Source: Rhodocollybia butyracea
Lineage: Eukaryota; Basidiomycota; Agaricomycetes; Agaricales; Omphalotaceae
NCBI GenBank assembly: GCA_015501585.1
Contig: JADNRY010000007.1
Coordinates: 186,001-250,000 of the forward strand
Reading direction: 5' to 3'
DNA length: 64,000 nt
The notes under the pieces were generated by a model that was not told the origin of the DNA, ran no database searches, and saw only the letters and a program-made list of their open reading frames with translations. Below are positions 34,301-46,911 of the stretch, in pieces. The translations under genes and the position numbers were made by a program. The stretch's first letter is position 1. Every line of letters begins with the position of its first letter.

Positions 34301-36013
34301 CGTTGCTCTTCAAGCAGCTGCTTCACGTTCCGAGGAGGCAGATGAGCAGCATCAGCGTGCTCAGGAACGAATAACCACTTTGGAAGCGGATTTAGCTGAA
34401 TTGCGTGGAGAACTTGAATCCCGGACCTCTGAGGTCGAGTCGGCTCGTGCTAGACTAACGGATGTCGAGAATATGTGGTCCAAATCACGCGAGGAGGCGG
34501 ACTCTCTCAGAACTATGACCACTGGCAGTCTTGGAGAACTTCTTGACTCTCATAGGGATCTTCGTTCTGATGAGGATAGGTTAACGAGAGGTCACGTTGA
34601 GCGTATGGAAGCCGTTGAGGAAGAGTCCGCATCTCTGCGGAATCTGCTTAAGGATGCTAACCAGCGTGTCGAGGAATCTCAGACCCAAGTCATGGATGAA
34701 CGCCGCAGACTTCGCGAGTATGAGGCTCAGCAGTCTTCTCTCTTATCTCAAATCGTCGCTCTTCGAGCTCAACTGTCCAATGCTCTCACTGACAGTGGTG
34801 ACCTTCGGAGGAGTCTCTCTGAGAGAGACGCGGACCTTCGAAGCCGGGCCAAAGAATTTTCAGAATCTTCTGTCAAACTTGCCATGCTCCGCAACTACAT
34901 GGCTGAGAATGGACTCAGCGTTGACGAAGATGAACTTGACCTTCCCACACATTCACGCTCACGCTCCAATGCCGCTTCACCCGTTGTCATTGTGGAACTC
35001 GAAAACAAGTTGGCCGAGCGAACGCGCCTCCATGAGGACACTGAACGTGAACTTGCCAAATCCGTGCGTCGGACTCGTGAGGTTGAGGATCAAGTGGCTC
35101 ATCTTGCATCGCAATTGGACCGCGCGCGCTCTGCACCACCTTTATCTTCTGGAGAGACTTCTGGGGACGCTGAAGCTCGAGCAGAAGAAGCAGAGAAGAA
35201 ATTAGAAGAAACTGAACGGGTCTACAAAACGAGGATGCAGACCATGGAAGAAGATTATCAGCTTGCTGTACACTATGTCAAGTAAGAGACGTGCATCCCA
35301 TATATATTTTTACTTGTTCTAATTTTCTTACCAGGGGCACCGAAAAGATGATGCGTCGGATGCGAGAAGAGCTGACCAAGCAGAAGAATTCTAACTCCAC
35401 CCTTCAGGCCGAGTTAGATGCTGCTCGTGCTGGTAAACCTCGCGCCAACGGCCGTGCTACTCCCTCCGATGATGGATCCGAAGCTATGCGTGCCCAGGTC
35501 TTAGAAACGCAAAGGCATCTGCAACGGGTCCAGGCAGAAAACACTGAGCTTCGCACACGCCTTGATTCCTTGGAGAGCGAACTTGAGACCATACGAGATA
35601 GCCTTGTGGCCTCTCAACGAGAGTCGGACGATCGCCTTACACAAGCGGAAGAACTCCAGCTTGAGGTTGAGCGCTTGCAGTCTTCGTTGGTGATTGCTCG
35701 AGGAGGAAACGAGGCGACGATGATGGAAAAACTCAGCAATGAGAACACTACGCTGCGACGAGAAAACGAACAGCTTTCCCATAAAATCGGCTTACTACTT
35801 GAGGTGGATCAGCCTACATTTGGTCAAGGTAGACCAATATCTGGAATATCTGCCCGGCGTGCAAGTGCTTCGAGTTCTGAAAATGCTCTCGCTTTCGAAC
35901 ATCTCTCCAGCGAACTAGATGATTGGCAACGGCAACTTGCTAGCTCCATGAGCAATCGAAGGCCACTTAGTGACTTTGAATCCGAACCCAACCGTGACCG
36001 ACCCCGTTCATGA
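31316..36013 (+). CDS. Kelch-coiled-coil cell-end marker, Tea1/Kel1-like
   Basis: Polarity landmark family: Tea1 in fission yeast rides microtubule plus ends to cell tips; Kel1 in budding yeast acts in morphology and mitotic exit. Nine exons (31316-31497, 31544-32001, 32051-32209, 32261-32363, 32412-32623, 32673-32831, 32880-33718, 33771-35281, 35335-36013) give 1433 residues. After a low-complexity start with a Q-run come six kelch blades, each with an R-x-GH motif: PRYGHA, PRVGHAS, GRYGHAV, QRTGHVC, PREGHAA, GRSGHAM, several preceded or followed by FGG. A disordered linker with many SP sites follows (RAVSP, RAKSP). The remaining 650 residues are nearly continuous coiled coil. An upstream in-frame start near 31253 is possible but MSFFSRKKN is the better start. 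Confidence 0.9.
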
Positions 36014-36219
36014 CATTCATAAATTGCTTTCTCCTATTTTTTTGTAAGTATTTACCGCGTTGGTGTTATACCCATCGTATTTCGATTGAGATTTGTCTAC
36101 ATTCGCTTGGATTTTTACTCACGTCAATTATCTTACTTTCGTGCTTTGTTTGATGTTATCCTATCTATATTTTCTATGAGTAGCTGTAGCTGCTGTCAAT
36201 GCATAAAAAAGCATAATGA

Positions 36220-39200
36220 TCATGACGAATTAGATTTTTGAGTCCACTCTACTGCCTTTTGCTTCACTAAATCGGCCCCTTCTTCATCGCCCAGACGTTT
36301 CTCTAGCTCTAACCACTTCTTGAAGAATGATTTCGCTTTGTGACTGGTCATTTTGAGCTGAAGAGCACGATCGAAAAGACTCCTTTGTAGCAAATAAGAT
36401 GAGTGAGGACAACGACGGAAACATAAGCATTCTCACCTCAGGCTTTGTATGTCAGACTGGCCTGCCTCCATGTCCATGTAAACAGACCACATATCCCAGC
36501 GCTTGGGATGCGAGTCGACGATTCCTTCAAACAAAGTTTTCCCTCTTTCAGGTTCGCCGAGTTTGTACTCCAGTTGAGCGAACCGTGAGATGGTTTTCAG
36601 GTCTATCAAGATTTGTTAACAGGTGAACAAATAAGGAAGAGCAAGACCCACGCTTCCGCTTGTCCAGGCTCTGTAACGCGCGATGCAAGAGCTTTCTCGA
36701 TTCTTCAATCTCTCCCCTCTGAAGGTAGTGCTCCGCAAACAGGGTCCAAACCTTGGAGCTCAAGCCAAACTTTTTGCACGTCCGTTTGTACTGCTCTTCT
36801 GCTTTCTGCCGTGGTTTTCAGTCAGTAATACAGACCATCATAAGATCAAAATACCTTGAATTTGTCGGACTGATCAAAAATTGAAGCAAGCCGCAAGTGA
36901 ACAGTCTTAGAATCGTTGGCTCGGGCAGCGTCTTTAGAAATCTTCTCCAATGTTTCGTCTGTGCCGTATGCATTTTCGAGATTGAGCAGAGCAATCCAAA
37001 CATTGAGTTTCTCCGCCTCTTCTCTGAAACTGATCTTGTCTAGCGCCCGACGCCCGATTTCCCGAGCTTTTTCAATCTCGGCTAGCTGTAACTGGAACGA
37101 CATGTACTGAATCCAGAGATAGGATGAATTTGGCGATCCAAGGAGCAGTCGCTCGAAATCTGCATTGGACTCTGGAGCTTTAGAATGCATCTGCGCAGTG
37201 AGGTCTTGTTCGATTTCTTTAGTTCGTTTTTTCTTTTTTGCTGCAGCTTCTTCCGCCTCCTCCTCGGATTCACTAGACGGGTCGGCATCAACACCAGTAG
37301 TATTCCCAAACCACTGGAAATTAGAGGAGAGTTTGAGTGGGCTACTTGAGATTTTACTCATCAAGGAGGATTGTTGCAGCTGAGGCTTAACTTCGACATC
37401 AGCCTGAATCACCCCTTCCTCGTTGTCTGATTCCTCCTCATCTGCAACTTCATCATCTGAAGATTCAACAGTCGCACCAACCACATCATCAACATCCATG
37501 AGCTCATGGGCTTCCAGGCTGTCTTCATCATTGACTGGATCCAAGTCTCTTTCAGAAAAGAGGGAGGGCTTTAAACTGAGAGATATCCGCTTGTCTTTGA
37601 TGCCAACAACAAAGGCCTTCACTCGGTCGTTTTCTCGGAAGCCACGGAGGGCCACAGCAATATCTGCATCTTTGTTGTCGGAAAGCTAGGGGCGGTGCAT
37701 TAGAAAGCGCATCTAGATATAAGAAAAGTTTACCTCAGATTTATGGCAGAGGCCGCTCAATTTCGAGTTATCAAGTTGGATAAACAACCCATACTCCTCG
37801 ATCTTCTTTACGACTCCTTCTACTTGTTGTCCAATAGATAAATTCGATAGTGTGAAGGCAACAGGCTTTGACAGATCGCCTGAACGTAGCGTCATTTCCA
37901 CCTTCTTGGTGTCAATATCGGCACTGAATATAGGCATGAAACTTGGGGTAACTTGAATGAGCTAGGTGTTTACCTGAGAATACGGCCTTTTACAAGTTGA
38001 TGAAGTTCGAACTTGGGTTTCCAGTCTTTGACAAACTATACCGAAATGTCAGGACAGATTTACAAGAAGAAAATGAACTTGCACCGACGTCGTCAAAGAG
38101 CTCTCGTATCTGAATTCGGGCGTCGATGTTTCGACCAACCGTGACGAATAAACCATGATCAGTGATGCTCTTGATAAATCCTCGTACTGTGGCCCCAGTA
38201 TGGAGATCCGATATTTCGGTAATTTCGCGATCTACAATGGTAGCGGCTTTATCAGGGTTCATCCTAGAACGTCGTGTTGAGAGAGTCAGTTGCTTCTTAT
38301 CCCGGTCCACCGAAACAATGGCCGCCTTCAGGATCGAATCCACAGCGGCAAAGGCCGTCGCAGAACCAAAATCGTCAGAGACATCAGTAGGGTGCAGAAC
38401 TCCGCCAATGCGCAAGGGTAGCTTGATGAGAACCCCATAACCTGTATGCCGAATCACCCTTCCGCCCACTAACTGCCCAATCTCAGCGGTATCAATTGAG
38501 ATGATGCTTTTTGCGAGTGAGGGCTTTGCTTTGGGTTTGTTGGCTACGATGACAAAGTTGGTTTCCTTGTTTCGGGATACTACGACTAAATCCTCAAGTT
38601 TGTCGTCCACTTTTAAAACAACTTTGAGCTGAGCAGGAGAGAGGTTTCGGTGATTCGCCAAGTTATTGATGGAAATGAGTGCCCGGACATTGCTAGGCCG
38701 GAGAGAAAGAACAACGTTCTCCTTGTGAATTTCGACGACCTCTCCTTCCACTATATTCCCGGTGTCGATGCCAGAAATATCATTATTGAACGACTTATAG
38801 CCAGTCCCGGATTTCCGAATGCTACATATGATGGTTTTGTCCTCCGGTTTCAAGGTGACAATGCGGACCTTGACCACATTCCCAGGAGAGTACAGTGAAG
38901 CGAGATTATCCACTGGCTCTTCACTGAGCTAGCTGCTATTAGTTACAAGAGTAATGATACGAGCAGACGCGACTTGCCTGACTTCTTTGATAGGAACAAC
39001 CGCCTTGATGCCGTTGTAAAATTCGACCATCAAAGCCTTCGGGAGGACTTTAAAGACGACTCCATGAGCTAATACACCGACTTTCGCTTCCTCAAAAGTG
39101 GTTATTGGAGGAAGATTTGAGTCAATAAGTGACTTTTTAGCCGTCAGGGACACACGATTACGCTCGGGGTCTACGACCAGGACCTGAGAGGTAGAGTTAG

Positions 39201-41213
39201 TGTGGTAAACGAAAATCATGGGAGACATACTCGGCACTTGATAGTAGCTCCAACCTTAAACCTCTTGGCCGGGTTCTTCAACTTGATATCTGCGAAGTGA
39301 TTTGGCCAGACAACACCGTCAACGTTCCCTGAAAGCGAGATAAACATTCCAGAATCGCCGACTTTCTTGATAGTGCCTTTGATTATTTCACCAACCGGGA
39401 TATCCGCAACTTGAAGGAATTTCTGCCCCAAGACGGATGGTTTTAAAGAAAGTTGGAGGAGACCATCAAATGAATAGTAGCCGAGGACTCTGGCGCGATG
39501 GAGAGAACCAATTTTCCAAGAACCAGAATTTGACAACGAAGGAAGGTGGTCGTCCGATATATGAGAAATCTACACACGTTGAGAAAGAAAAGATAAACGG
39601 GCGAATAAATGCTCGTACATGCACAAACCCTTGAACCCCCGAGTCTAACTGTACCGTTAATCCACGTTCTGCTTCCACTCTTAAAATCTTCACGTCATCG
39701 ACCAACGACCCAACTGGATAAGCCTCCGCCATCGAAACAGATTCATCTGAGCTATTCAGCTTGATTTTGAAATCTGTCAACCCAACAACATGCTCATTCA
39801 GGCTCAAGGCAAGTTTAGGTGGTGTGGATGGTAGATAATACAGCACTCTAGCTTTGACTTTTTTGCCGACTTTGTGATTTTTCTCGCTCATTTTACGAGG
39901 AAGATGAAACTCGTCGACAGTCCCATCGAAGAAGCCCAGTACTTGGAGGTTTAATCCTGAAGGGTGCGCAGCGGTAATCAACGTCTGTACCAGAGAACCT
40001 GGTAGGACTGAAGAAACATTGCTGATCTCTGTGAGCTGTAAGGATTTATCAGATCAGCCTCAGACACGATTCTATAATTCCCTACCGCCGATGAGCCAAA
40101 CGTTTCTGGATCAATGACAACATTGCATGTCCGTCCGTTCTTGGAAATTGAAGAAACAGTGGCATCCAGCAGCTGGCCAACTCGGAGTTTGCTAGAATTG
40201 TTGGACTTAACATCTTTGAAAGTCAGGAATCCAGATATGTCGAGGACCCCGAGGTCAAGGATATAACCATGGTCTTCTATACTACTAACTGAAGCCGATA
40301 AGGTCTAGCAATTGCGTAAGTATAGTGTCAGCAGCTGTGTAACTGCATAAAAACGCACATATCCAGCTTTAAGATCTGACTTTTGCAGCCCATTATTTAC
40401 ATGCTGCGGACTTAGGCTCAGTTCTATCCTCCGGCTCGTCCTGATTGTGTCGTCTCGAGATTTTCCAAGCCCTGTCACGTCGGTAGAACCCGATGCATGA
40501 ATAGCTGTGACTGTGGCGCGAATATACTGTCCAGGATGGAATAACTCAGAAAGCTCGGGAACTTTAGAATGAGACTCTGCTTCGTTTGCAGATTCCTCTT
40601 CTTCGTCCTCATCAATGTCCATACGTTCGAGCAAAGAGGTGAGTTGGGGAGATATATTTGTAATTGGGACGTGACCTAAGAGCTGGTTTGGGAGAGACAC
40701 AATGAGGGCAAGCGGTTGTATGGATATGATTTGACCAAATATTTTCATTCCGATGCTCATTTTCTGGATTACAAGTTGTAAACGATATATGCCGGGAGTA
40801 AGAGTACATACTTTATAGTTGAGATGCTCAATCCGTACAGCATGCTCTCCCTTTTGGGTGGAGTTTTTTGATGATGAAGCAGCTTCTGACTTTCGTTTAG
40901 ACTTTTTGGCCGTTTTTGTTGCAGACTCAGATTCCTATGAGTTGAAAAATTGGTAGACGTCAAAGAGATTGGGTGGTACACTTACATTGAATAGTTCGTC
41001 ATTAGCTTCCTTTATCGCCTCTGCTCGTATAGTTTTAACCTCCAATGGAGTGAAGTTTGTTCCTCCTCCACGCGGAAAATCGACTTCATCTATGGTCAAA
41101 TGCGAGACGGTTGGAGCTGGTTCAGCATCCTCAGGCTGTTTTGAACTTTTGAACTTCTTCGTTTTCTGCGTAGAAGATGAGTCGCCATCTAGAGTACGCT
41201 TTTGAGCCGCCAT
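36220..41213 (-). CDS. RRP5: rRNA biogenesis protein Rrp5
   Basis: Nucleolar scaffold for early cleavages of pre-rRNA (both 40S and 60S branches). The N-terminus has the family signature VDFPRGGGTNFTPLEVK. The body is a chain of S1 RNA-binding domains, seen as repeats of the type GHVPITNIS, GFVHVRAF, GVVWPNHFADIKL, IQIRELFDD and LSGLCHKSEV. An acidic linker (DSLEAHELMDVDDVVGATVE and after) leads to HAT/TPR-like repeats: FERLLLGSPNSSYLWIQYMS, KVWTLFAEHYLQRGEIEESR, and the end SFFKKWLELEKRLGDEEGAD. Many short introns; first exons 41213-40986 and 40934-40812. The start at 41213 is 89 bp from the divergent SF3A2 start. It is convergent with the Tea1-like gene (206 bp between stops). Confidence 0.9.
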
Positions 41214-41302
41214 GGCGGTCAAGAATGAAGTTTTGAGCCGGCCCGGTGCAAAAGCTCAAATTTTGATTCACGTAAACCACTTCTTCTTCCTCAACGCTCG
41301 CG
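41214..41302. promoter_or_regulatory. Bidirectional promoter region, RRP5 and SF3A2
   Basis: Only 89 bp separate the two start codons, so both leaders and promoter elements must fit here or overlap the coding regions. No TATA box is visible; a CTTCTTCTTCCTC pyrimidine tract is present on the plus strand. Confidence 0.5.
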
Positions 41303-42162
41303 ATGGGTAGATGCCTTTTATCTTCAAGTTGTTGAAAATACTAACTGAATTCTAGATTTCCAGGTGATGTCTACTGGGTAACTCTCTGAATTCCTATTGA
41401 TTTTTGCTGCAGAATCGTGTTGGGTCCAAGTTTGGTGGAGGAGGGGTTGCTGGTGCAGCGGAAACGAATGTCGACCGGAGAGAGCGTCTAAGGAAGCTGG
41501 CACTGGAAACGATTGACCTGGCTAAGGTGCGTGTTCTTCTTCAAGTCTACTTTGTTACTTGGCTTAAGTTATATTCAAGGACCCTTATATTCTTCGGAAT
41601 CATCTTGGTTCTCTGGAATGTCGTCTATGCCTGACCCTTCATACCAACGAGGGCTCGTATCTTGCACACACTCAAGGAAAAAAGCACCAGACCAATCTTG
41701 CCCGCCGTGCAGCACGAGATGCAAAGGATACACAGTTGATGATTGCTCCAACGCAGAGCAGCATACAGCGCAAGGTTTTCCTCAAAATTGGACGTCCGGG
41801 ATACCGAGTGACTAAAGTGCGAGATATCGACACAGGGAAGGAAGGAATGATGGTACAAGTTCATTTACCACAAATAAAACCAGATGTCATCCCAAGGCGA
41901 AGATTCATGAGTGCTTGGGAACAAAAAAGAGAACCACCGAACAAAGCGTACCAGTATCTCATTGTACGTCTGCTCTTCATTATATTGTGCTGTTGCTGAC
42001 TGTCTGTAGGTTGCTGCTGAGCCTTATGAGACCATTGCTTTCCGAATTCCAGCACGGGAAATCGAAGATGAATCAGACGATGCTGGTTATTGGAATTGGT
42101 CGCACTGGGATCCGGACACCAAACAGTATAGCTTCCAGTTCATGTTCCGTCTGGCTTATTGA
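41303..42162 (+). CDS. SF3A2: Splicing factor 3A subunit 2 (Prp11/SAP62)
   Basis: U2 snRNP component needed for prespliceosome assembly. The expected N-terminus MDFQNRVGSKFGGGGVAGA is obtained only by joining exons of 4 bp (41303-41306) and 8 bp (41356-41363) to the third exon (41413-41526). Then 41580-41963 and 42010-42162. The matrin-type C2H2 zinc finger is intact: LECRLCLTLHTNEGSYLAH followed by TQGKKHQTNLARRAA. Further family segments are KIGRPGYRVTKVRD and YWNWSHWDPDTKQYSFQF. With these exons the protein has 220 residues and ends MFRLAY; the exact 3' end is uncertain, because a further exon beyond 42240 is possible. Confidence 0.85.
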
Positions 42163-42843
42163 TTGTGTATGTGTATCTATATGTTTTATTTTTCAGTCAT
42201 TCCGATTTCCAAGTGACTTTCATTGTCATGTCCTGTGTAGTATATAAAAACAGGCAATCCAGGAAAGTATAAAGGTCATGACGACCATGCTAAAAATTGG
42301 TCTGGACTACACAAGCACATCACGGTATTGGCGACAATCGCTGAGAGGCTGGATCCCACGTTTACTAAGTAGCTCTGTATGTTGACTGCGGTCACTCATT
42401 CCAGGTGATGATATTACTTTCATCATCAGAGCTGTGTTCTCGTTTCCTGTGAGCCATGAGACGCTCACGCGAAGGGAATAGCTTGTGGCAGTCTGAAAAA
42501 GGTAGCGTTCGAGAATATACTAGTCTTTCTAGAGCAGAGATACCTTGTAAAGCACAGATAAATATCGCTGTCCTGTCACAAAGTTCAGCATTGGATCAAG
42601 ACTGAGTACCCAAAACTTACTCTTGAGGTGTGGTGACTTTGGCAGTTTTCAGTTCTTTTACTTGTTGTGAGGTTGTATGTACTAATCACGATAAACGTTG
42701 ATGACGATGGCGCTGTCTGCATAGCTATGAGTTGCTTACTGTCCGAAAGAGCGGGTCGAGCGGGTAGAACTGAAGGGAGCATACTTGGGGCGCAGCGCTT
42801 AACTTCATGATAGCGCTTATTCTGAGGTCATTATTCTCCTGAA
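42163..42843. other. Intergenic region with an orphan open frame
   Basis: From about 42241 to 42372 one plus-strand frame is open and reads protein-like (NPGKYKGHDDHAKNW, then HKHITVLATIAERLD) up to a TAG. It has no start codon and may be a 3' exon or UTR of SF3A2. The rest, 42373-42843, shows no gene. Confidence 0.4.
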
Positions 42844-44868
42844 ATGCTTCTTGGCGTCAAACCTTCATGTCGGTTTCTGAAAATGGGTGACAACCAGAAT
42901 CCTTCCCAGCCAATTCTGAAATGGTTAGGAAGCTGGTCTCCCTACGGAAAACCATCCAGCCCAACGTCTTCAACTACTGATTTATCTTCCCCAAGCCTCG
43001 TAAGCCTTGACGAAGCTCTACATGAACCCCTCAGTTTGCCTCGTAGACCGGCTTCAGCTCAACTCCGAAATCCACTGTTTTTCGACGGCCTTACAAGATC
43101 CACACTACCTACTTCATCGCTGTCACCCCCGGCGAGCATTTCGGCAATCCAAGCTTATTCCAGCGCTCATTCTCATACCTCAATAGACTCTCCAACAATC
43201 CAAGTTGATAACTCTCTGCCTTCACGAACTTCACTTGATTCACTGTCTCATGTCTCCCAACGAGATCTATTTCGCCGGTCATCTCATAGCAGATCCGCAT
43301 CTACTCTCGACTCGGAATCCAATACTTCTTGGTGGTGGTTTCAGTCAGGAAACAAGGACAATGTTGACACTCTCCTTTCTGAGGAAGATAGAGCGGATAC
43401 AGTCGGAGATGAGCAAAATAAAATTCGAAAGAAGTGTATGTACAACTCAGTACTAAGATCGAGCGCGACTCAACGTTCTTTACTTAGATCATTCACCTCG
43501 GGATCCAATCGTTTTCTGTCATGGACTTTTAGGTTTCGATTCTGTAACAATTGGACCCTCCATAGCACCTATGCAGGTATGTTGCCTCGCTATTCCATCC
43601 TCTCGTCAGTTCTCATCGTGTTTACCAGGTGATGCACTGGAGAGGAATCAAGGAGGTCCTCGAGGCAAATGGCGTAGAGATTCTGATTACTCGCGTGCCA
43701 GCTACTAGCAGTCCTATAGATAGAGCAAAAGTGTTGGAAGAGACGATTTCGAAAGTGTATTCGGGACGGAGTGTTCATCTCATTGGTATGAATACCAATC
43801 TTGGCGCTGAATTAATCTCATCTCATCATAGGACACAGTATGGGAGGTATTGACTGTCGCTATCTTACTACACGTCTCACCCAACGCAAATTCTCTGTGT
43901 TATCCATAACCACCATTGCCACCCCACATCGTGGTTCCTCCTTTGCGGATTATTTTCTCGCAACACTAGGTAAAGAGCGCATGAATTCTTTCCTCTCCCT
44001 CCTCGATCTCCTACCGAATGGTGGTGGTGATGGAAAAGCTTTCGAATCATTAACCATAGAGAGTATGCGCAAATTTAATGAAGAAGTTCCAGACGTACCT
44101 GGGGTCAAGTATTTCAGCTGGGGCTCTATATATGAGCCGGGTTTGGTTGATACATGGAAATGGCCTCATTCTGTTGTGTTAGAGAAGGAAGGACCCAACG
44201 ATGGATTAGTATCAGTGCGATCTGCGAAATGGGTAAGCCATTTAGTCAAAATGTTACTTCATATCAACGGAATTTATTTATAGGGAAAGTACATGGGTAC
44301 TCTCGAAAATGTCAACCACTTGGATCTGGTTGGTTGGATTAATCCTGCTCGGTTCAAGTGGGCCCAGATTACAGGAAAACAAATCAACTTTCGTCCTGCC
44401 ACATTCTATCTCGCTATTGCAGATATGCTGGCTAGAGAAGTCGATGGTGTGGTTGATGAAGACACGAAAGATGGCTCATCTGGAGCAAGTCGAGCGGGCG
44501 AAGGAGCGAAAACCCGTTCTGATTCACCTGGAGAACTGGTAGATCGTGAAAATTGCCATAAAAGCAGTGCGAGACCTGGGCTCACAGAGTTGAGATTCGC
44601 AGCTGACGCAGGCGAAGTAATCGATGATACTGTTATACAGAGGCCGGGACTCAATGCCGACCCTTTATCACATTTCTCCAAGGCAAGCCTTCCGCCTCCT
44701 CCTCTGGATCGGGACGAACGAAATTCGACGGTTTCTTCTACCACCGAAGAAGGGAACGTACTCTCAAACTGGGCTTCACAAATGTCTGATTCCCTGAATT
44801 CACTGACCCAGAGCTCTTCGTCGTCATCTCAATCTTCTGGCATCGGCTCAACGGCACTACGATCATGA
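42844..44868 (+). CDS. Alpha/beta-hydrolase, lipase family
   Basis: Resembles microbial triacylglycerol lipases of the LipA type. Five exons, 42844-43435, 43488-43576, 43629-43785, 43832-44232 and 44284-44868, give 607 residues. The oxyanion segment is DPIVFCHGLLGFDSVTIGPS; then HWRGIKEVLEANGVEILITR and the nucleophile elbow HLIGHSMGGIDCRYL. ATPHRGSSFADYF and KEGPNDGLVSVRSAKWG (Asp region) follow, with a histidine in ENVNHLDLVGW, completing a Ser-Asp-His triad. The first 190 and last 150 residues are disordered and Ser-rich, which is long for the family. There is no signal peptide, so an intracellular role is likely. ATG 42883 (MGDNQNPSQP) is an alternative start. Confidence 0.8.
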
Positions 44869-44996
44869 CAATGTTATATACACTTTCGACATCCAGAGGC
44901 CCCAACCGGACTCCATTCGTAATAAGTATACCCTCACCTAATCTATGTAATGCATAATGCGTATAGAGAGAATTAAAGACATAACAGACTCTTGTG

Positions 44997-45029
44997 CCAT
45001 GGTATCTTAACCATGGTATCTTAACCATG
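44997..45029. repeat. Tandem CCATGGTATCTTAA repeat
   Basis: Two full 14-bp copies of CCATGGTATCTTAA and a partial third copy (CCATG), downstream of the lipase gene. Confidence 0.8.
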
Positions 45030-45129
45030 CCTTTTGCGATTCAGATATTGCACAGTTAAGAGAATAGGGACACAATATGTAACTTTAGTTATGAGCACTC
45101 CCAAAGCTAGCTAGGTGCTGTACAAGTGA

Positions 45130-45196
45130 AGTAGAGAACACCTGTGTAGTAGAGAACACCTGACCGTGTCGGTTAAACCTACCTACCTACCTACCT
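45130..45196. repeat. Short duplications and (ACCT)5 run
   Basis: AGTAGAGAACACCTG occurs at 45130-45144 and 45148-45162; five ACCT repeats follow at 45177-45196. The region lies in the lipase-DAD1 spacer, which otherwise holds nothing recognisable. Confidence 0.7.
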
Positions 45197-45271
45197 GTGT
45201 CTGGCGTATCGCACTGTGGGAGAACATGTGATTTTGTGTAATGCTCGGCGCTTAGCGCCAACGTCGCGTTC

Positions 45272-45593
45272 ATGGCTCAAGTTGAAGAAGAAACATTTTT
45301 TGATAGAGAGCGCGACAAACTATCGCGGGAGATAACTTCGGTAATTCGTCGAAATGCAGTCTGACCCAATCTGACAAAAGACACAGGGTTTTGAAGAGCT
45401 CTTATCATCAACCAACGGTCTCAATCGAAAGCTCGAAGAGGTTCTCGGAATGACTAGGGAATACGAGACTGTAGCTGCTCTTTGGCGGAGCTTTCACGAG
45501 CTTATGCGACAATCTGATTTGCCTGAAGGCAACACAACGATGGAAGAGAAACCTCCAGGACTCCCAGGTACTGGTGGATATGTCGTCAAATGA
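45272..45593 (+). CDS. DAD1: DASH complex subunit Dad1
   Basis: Small subunit of the fungal DASH/Dam1 ring that couples kinetochores to microtubules. Two exons, 45272-45340 and 45387-45593, give 91 residues, the usual Dad1 size. The family core is present: FFDRERDKLSREITSGFEEL, SSTNGLNRKLEEVLGMTREY and VAALWRSFHELM. The tail is short and Gly/Pro-rich. The start MAQVEEETFFDRERD fits relatives. It is convergent with the lipid-droplet hydrolase gene (165 bp between stops). Confidence 0.9.
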
Positions 45594-45758
45594 GCTGAAG
45601 ATATTGTGAGGCGATGATTCCATGCCCATATACGAACTACTGAATTCATGCCTCAGGATAGTTATCATGCATACTTAACGCATACAAAGTTTTCCTCTCA
45701 TCGATATCATCTGCCGCATTTATTTAATTGACTCTAATATCTGACGCCTAATCAATAA

Positions 45759-46880
45759 TCACTCTGTCATCCACCGTATACACTGGTCTGCCAGCTCCTG
45801 GCTGTGATCTATGGCAACAGGATTAGTTACTCCGTAGAATTGGGACCAATGATCACATACTGATACAAAAGGCATGGGGTATTCCGTGATTACCATGTAC
45901 AATCCTGACCGAACCATGATCTGGGGTAAAAGAACGCAGTACAACATCTTTGTTCTTCCCTACCCACCCATCTGTTTCAGCAAAGTACATATGTATACAA
46001 TGTTTGTGTGTTTCTAAAAGGTTGACATCGAGCTCGCGAATTGTACCCATTTCTTCGTGTGCCATGCTGAGACAAGCTTGGACACAAGAAGGTGAACGCA
46101 AAAGCCTACGAAGCACGTCGAGTTGTGTGTCAGGCCATCCGTGGAATACAGCGGATAAAACTTTAGAAGGAAAAAGACGCAGAAGGAAAGATATCTTGGC
46201 GATAAGGTATGGAAATGGTGGTCGAAAAGCCCACTGTGCCTCTGTTTGATAATAGTTACGATGATCATATAATAGCACTCACAGAGAGAGTCCTGCCGTT
46301 AGGCGTATCTAAGATGTTTGCGATTGTTGGAAAAAGTAGAAACAGAGAGTCGACTTCATTCAGCCTTGCTTTCAATACCTGTACAGAGTTAATAATATAT
46401 AAGGCGTAGTAGCCGTTCTCACTTGTAGGGAAATCCAAGACCCGACACTATGTCCAATGATTATTGCCTTTGAGGTAGGAAAAGTTTTCTTGAGAGCGTC
46501 AAAAGCTTCAATCGCAGACGCGACTTGACTTTGAAGACTGGATTCGGTAGAGGTTGCCGCCTCAGTGTGTCCAAGATGCGACTGGGCCAATATACAGATG
46601 TTACTTAAATTTTGGTATAAAGCAGAGAGGAAAGATATGTAGAATCCAGAGAGCCCTGGATTGCCTGTGCCACGAGTAAGTAGGTATCGGAGTAGTTCAG
46701 AAAGAAAATACCTGGAATAAAAAACACGAATGTTTTGGGTTCTGCATTTGGCCACCACAAAGTTTCTGCAGATCCAAATGGTTCAGAATGTTGAAAGACG
46801 GAATGAATGTACAATGAAGATGAAACTTGAGCAACTTTCAGTGGTTGAAGGAAAGAAGGAAGCGTGGCCATATTCATCAT
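45759..46880 (-). CDS. Lipid droplet-associated hydrolase (LDAH family)
   Basis: Alpha/beta-hydrolase family found on lipid droplets. Five exons (46880-46712, 46664-46423, 46378-46283, 46233-45867, 45808-45759) give 307 residues. Features: FVFFIPGNPGLSGFYISFLS (the PGNPG signature), AIIIGHSVGSWISLQ (nucleophile Ser), NEVDSLFLLFPTIANILDTP, YFAETDGWVGKNKDVVL (acidic residue) and GIPHAFYHSQELADQCIRWM with the catalytic His. The end is conserved only after removing a last intron starting GTATCA. Several in-frame ATGs occur at the start (46880, 46877, 46871). The start is 31 bp from that of SEC8. Confidence 0.85.
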
Positions 46881-46911
46881 ATGATTTTTGTTCTGCTACT
46901 TCCGTCGTCTT
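46881..46911. promoter_or_regulatory. 31-bp gap between divergent start codons, LDAH-like and SEC8
   Basis: Two genes on opposite strands begin 31 bp apart. No TATA box fits. At least one transcript must start inside the other gene or have almost no leader. Confidence 0.45.

Noticed and set aside
42403..42500. C/D-box snoRNA-like GTGATGA ... CTGA pair
   Set aside because: No terminal stem, no clear C'/D' pair and no recognisable rRNA guide; short boxes occur by chance.
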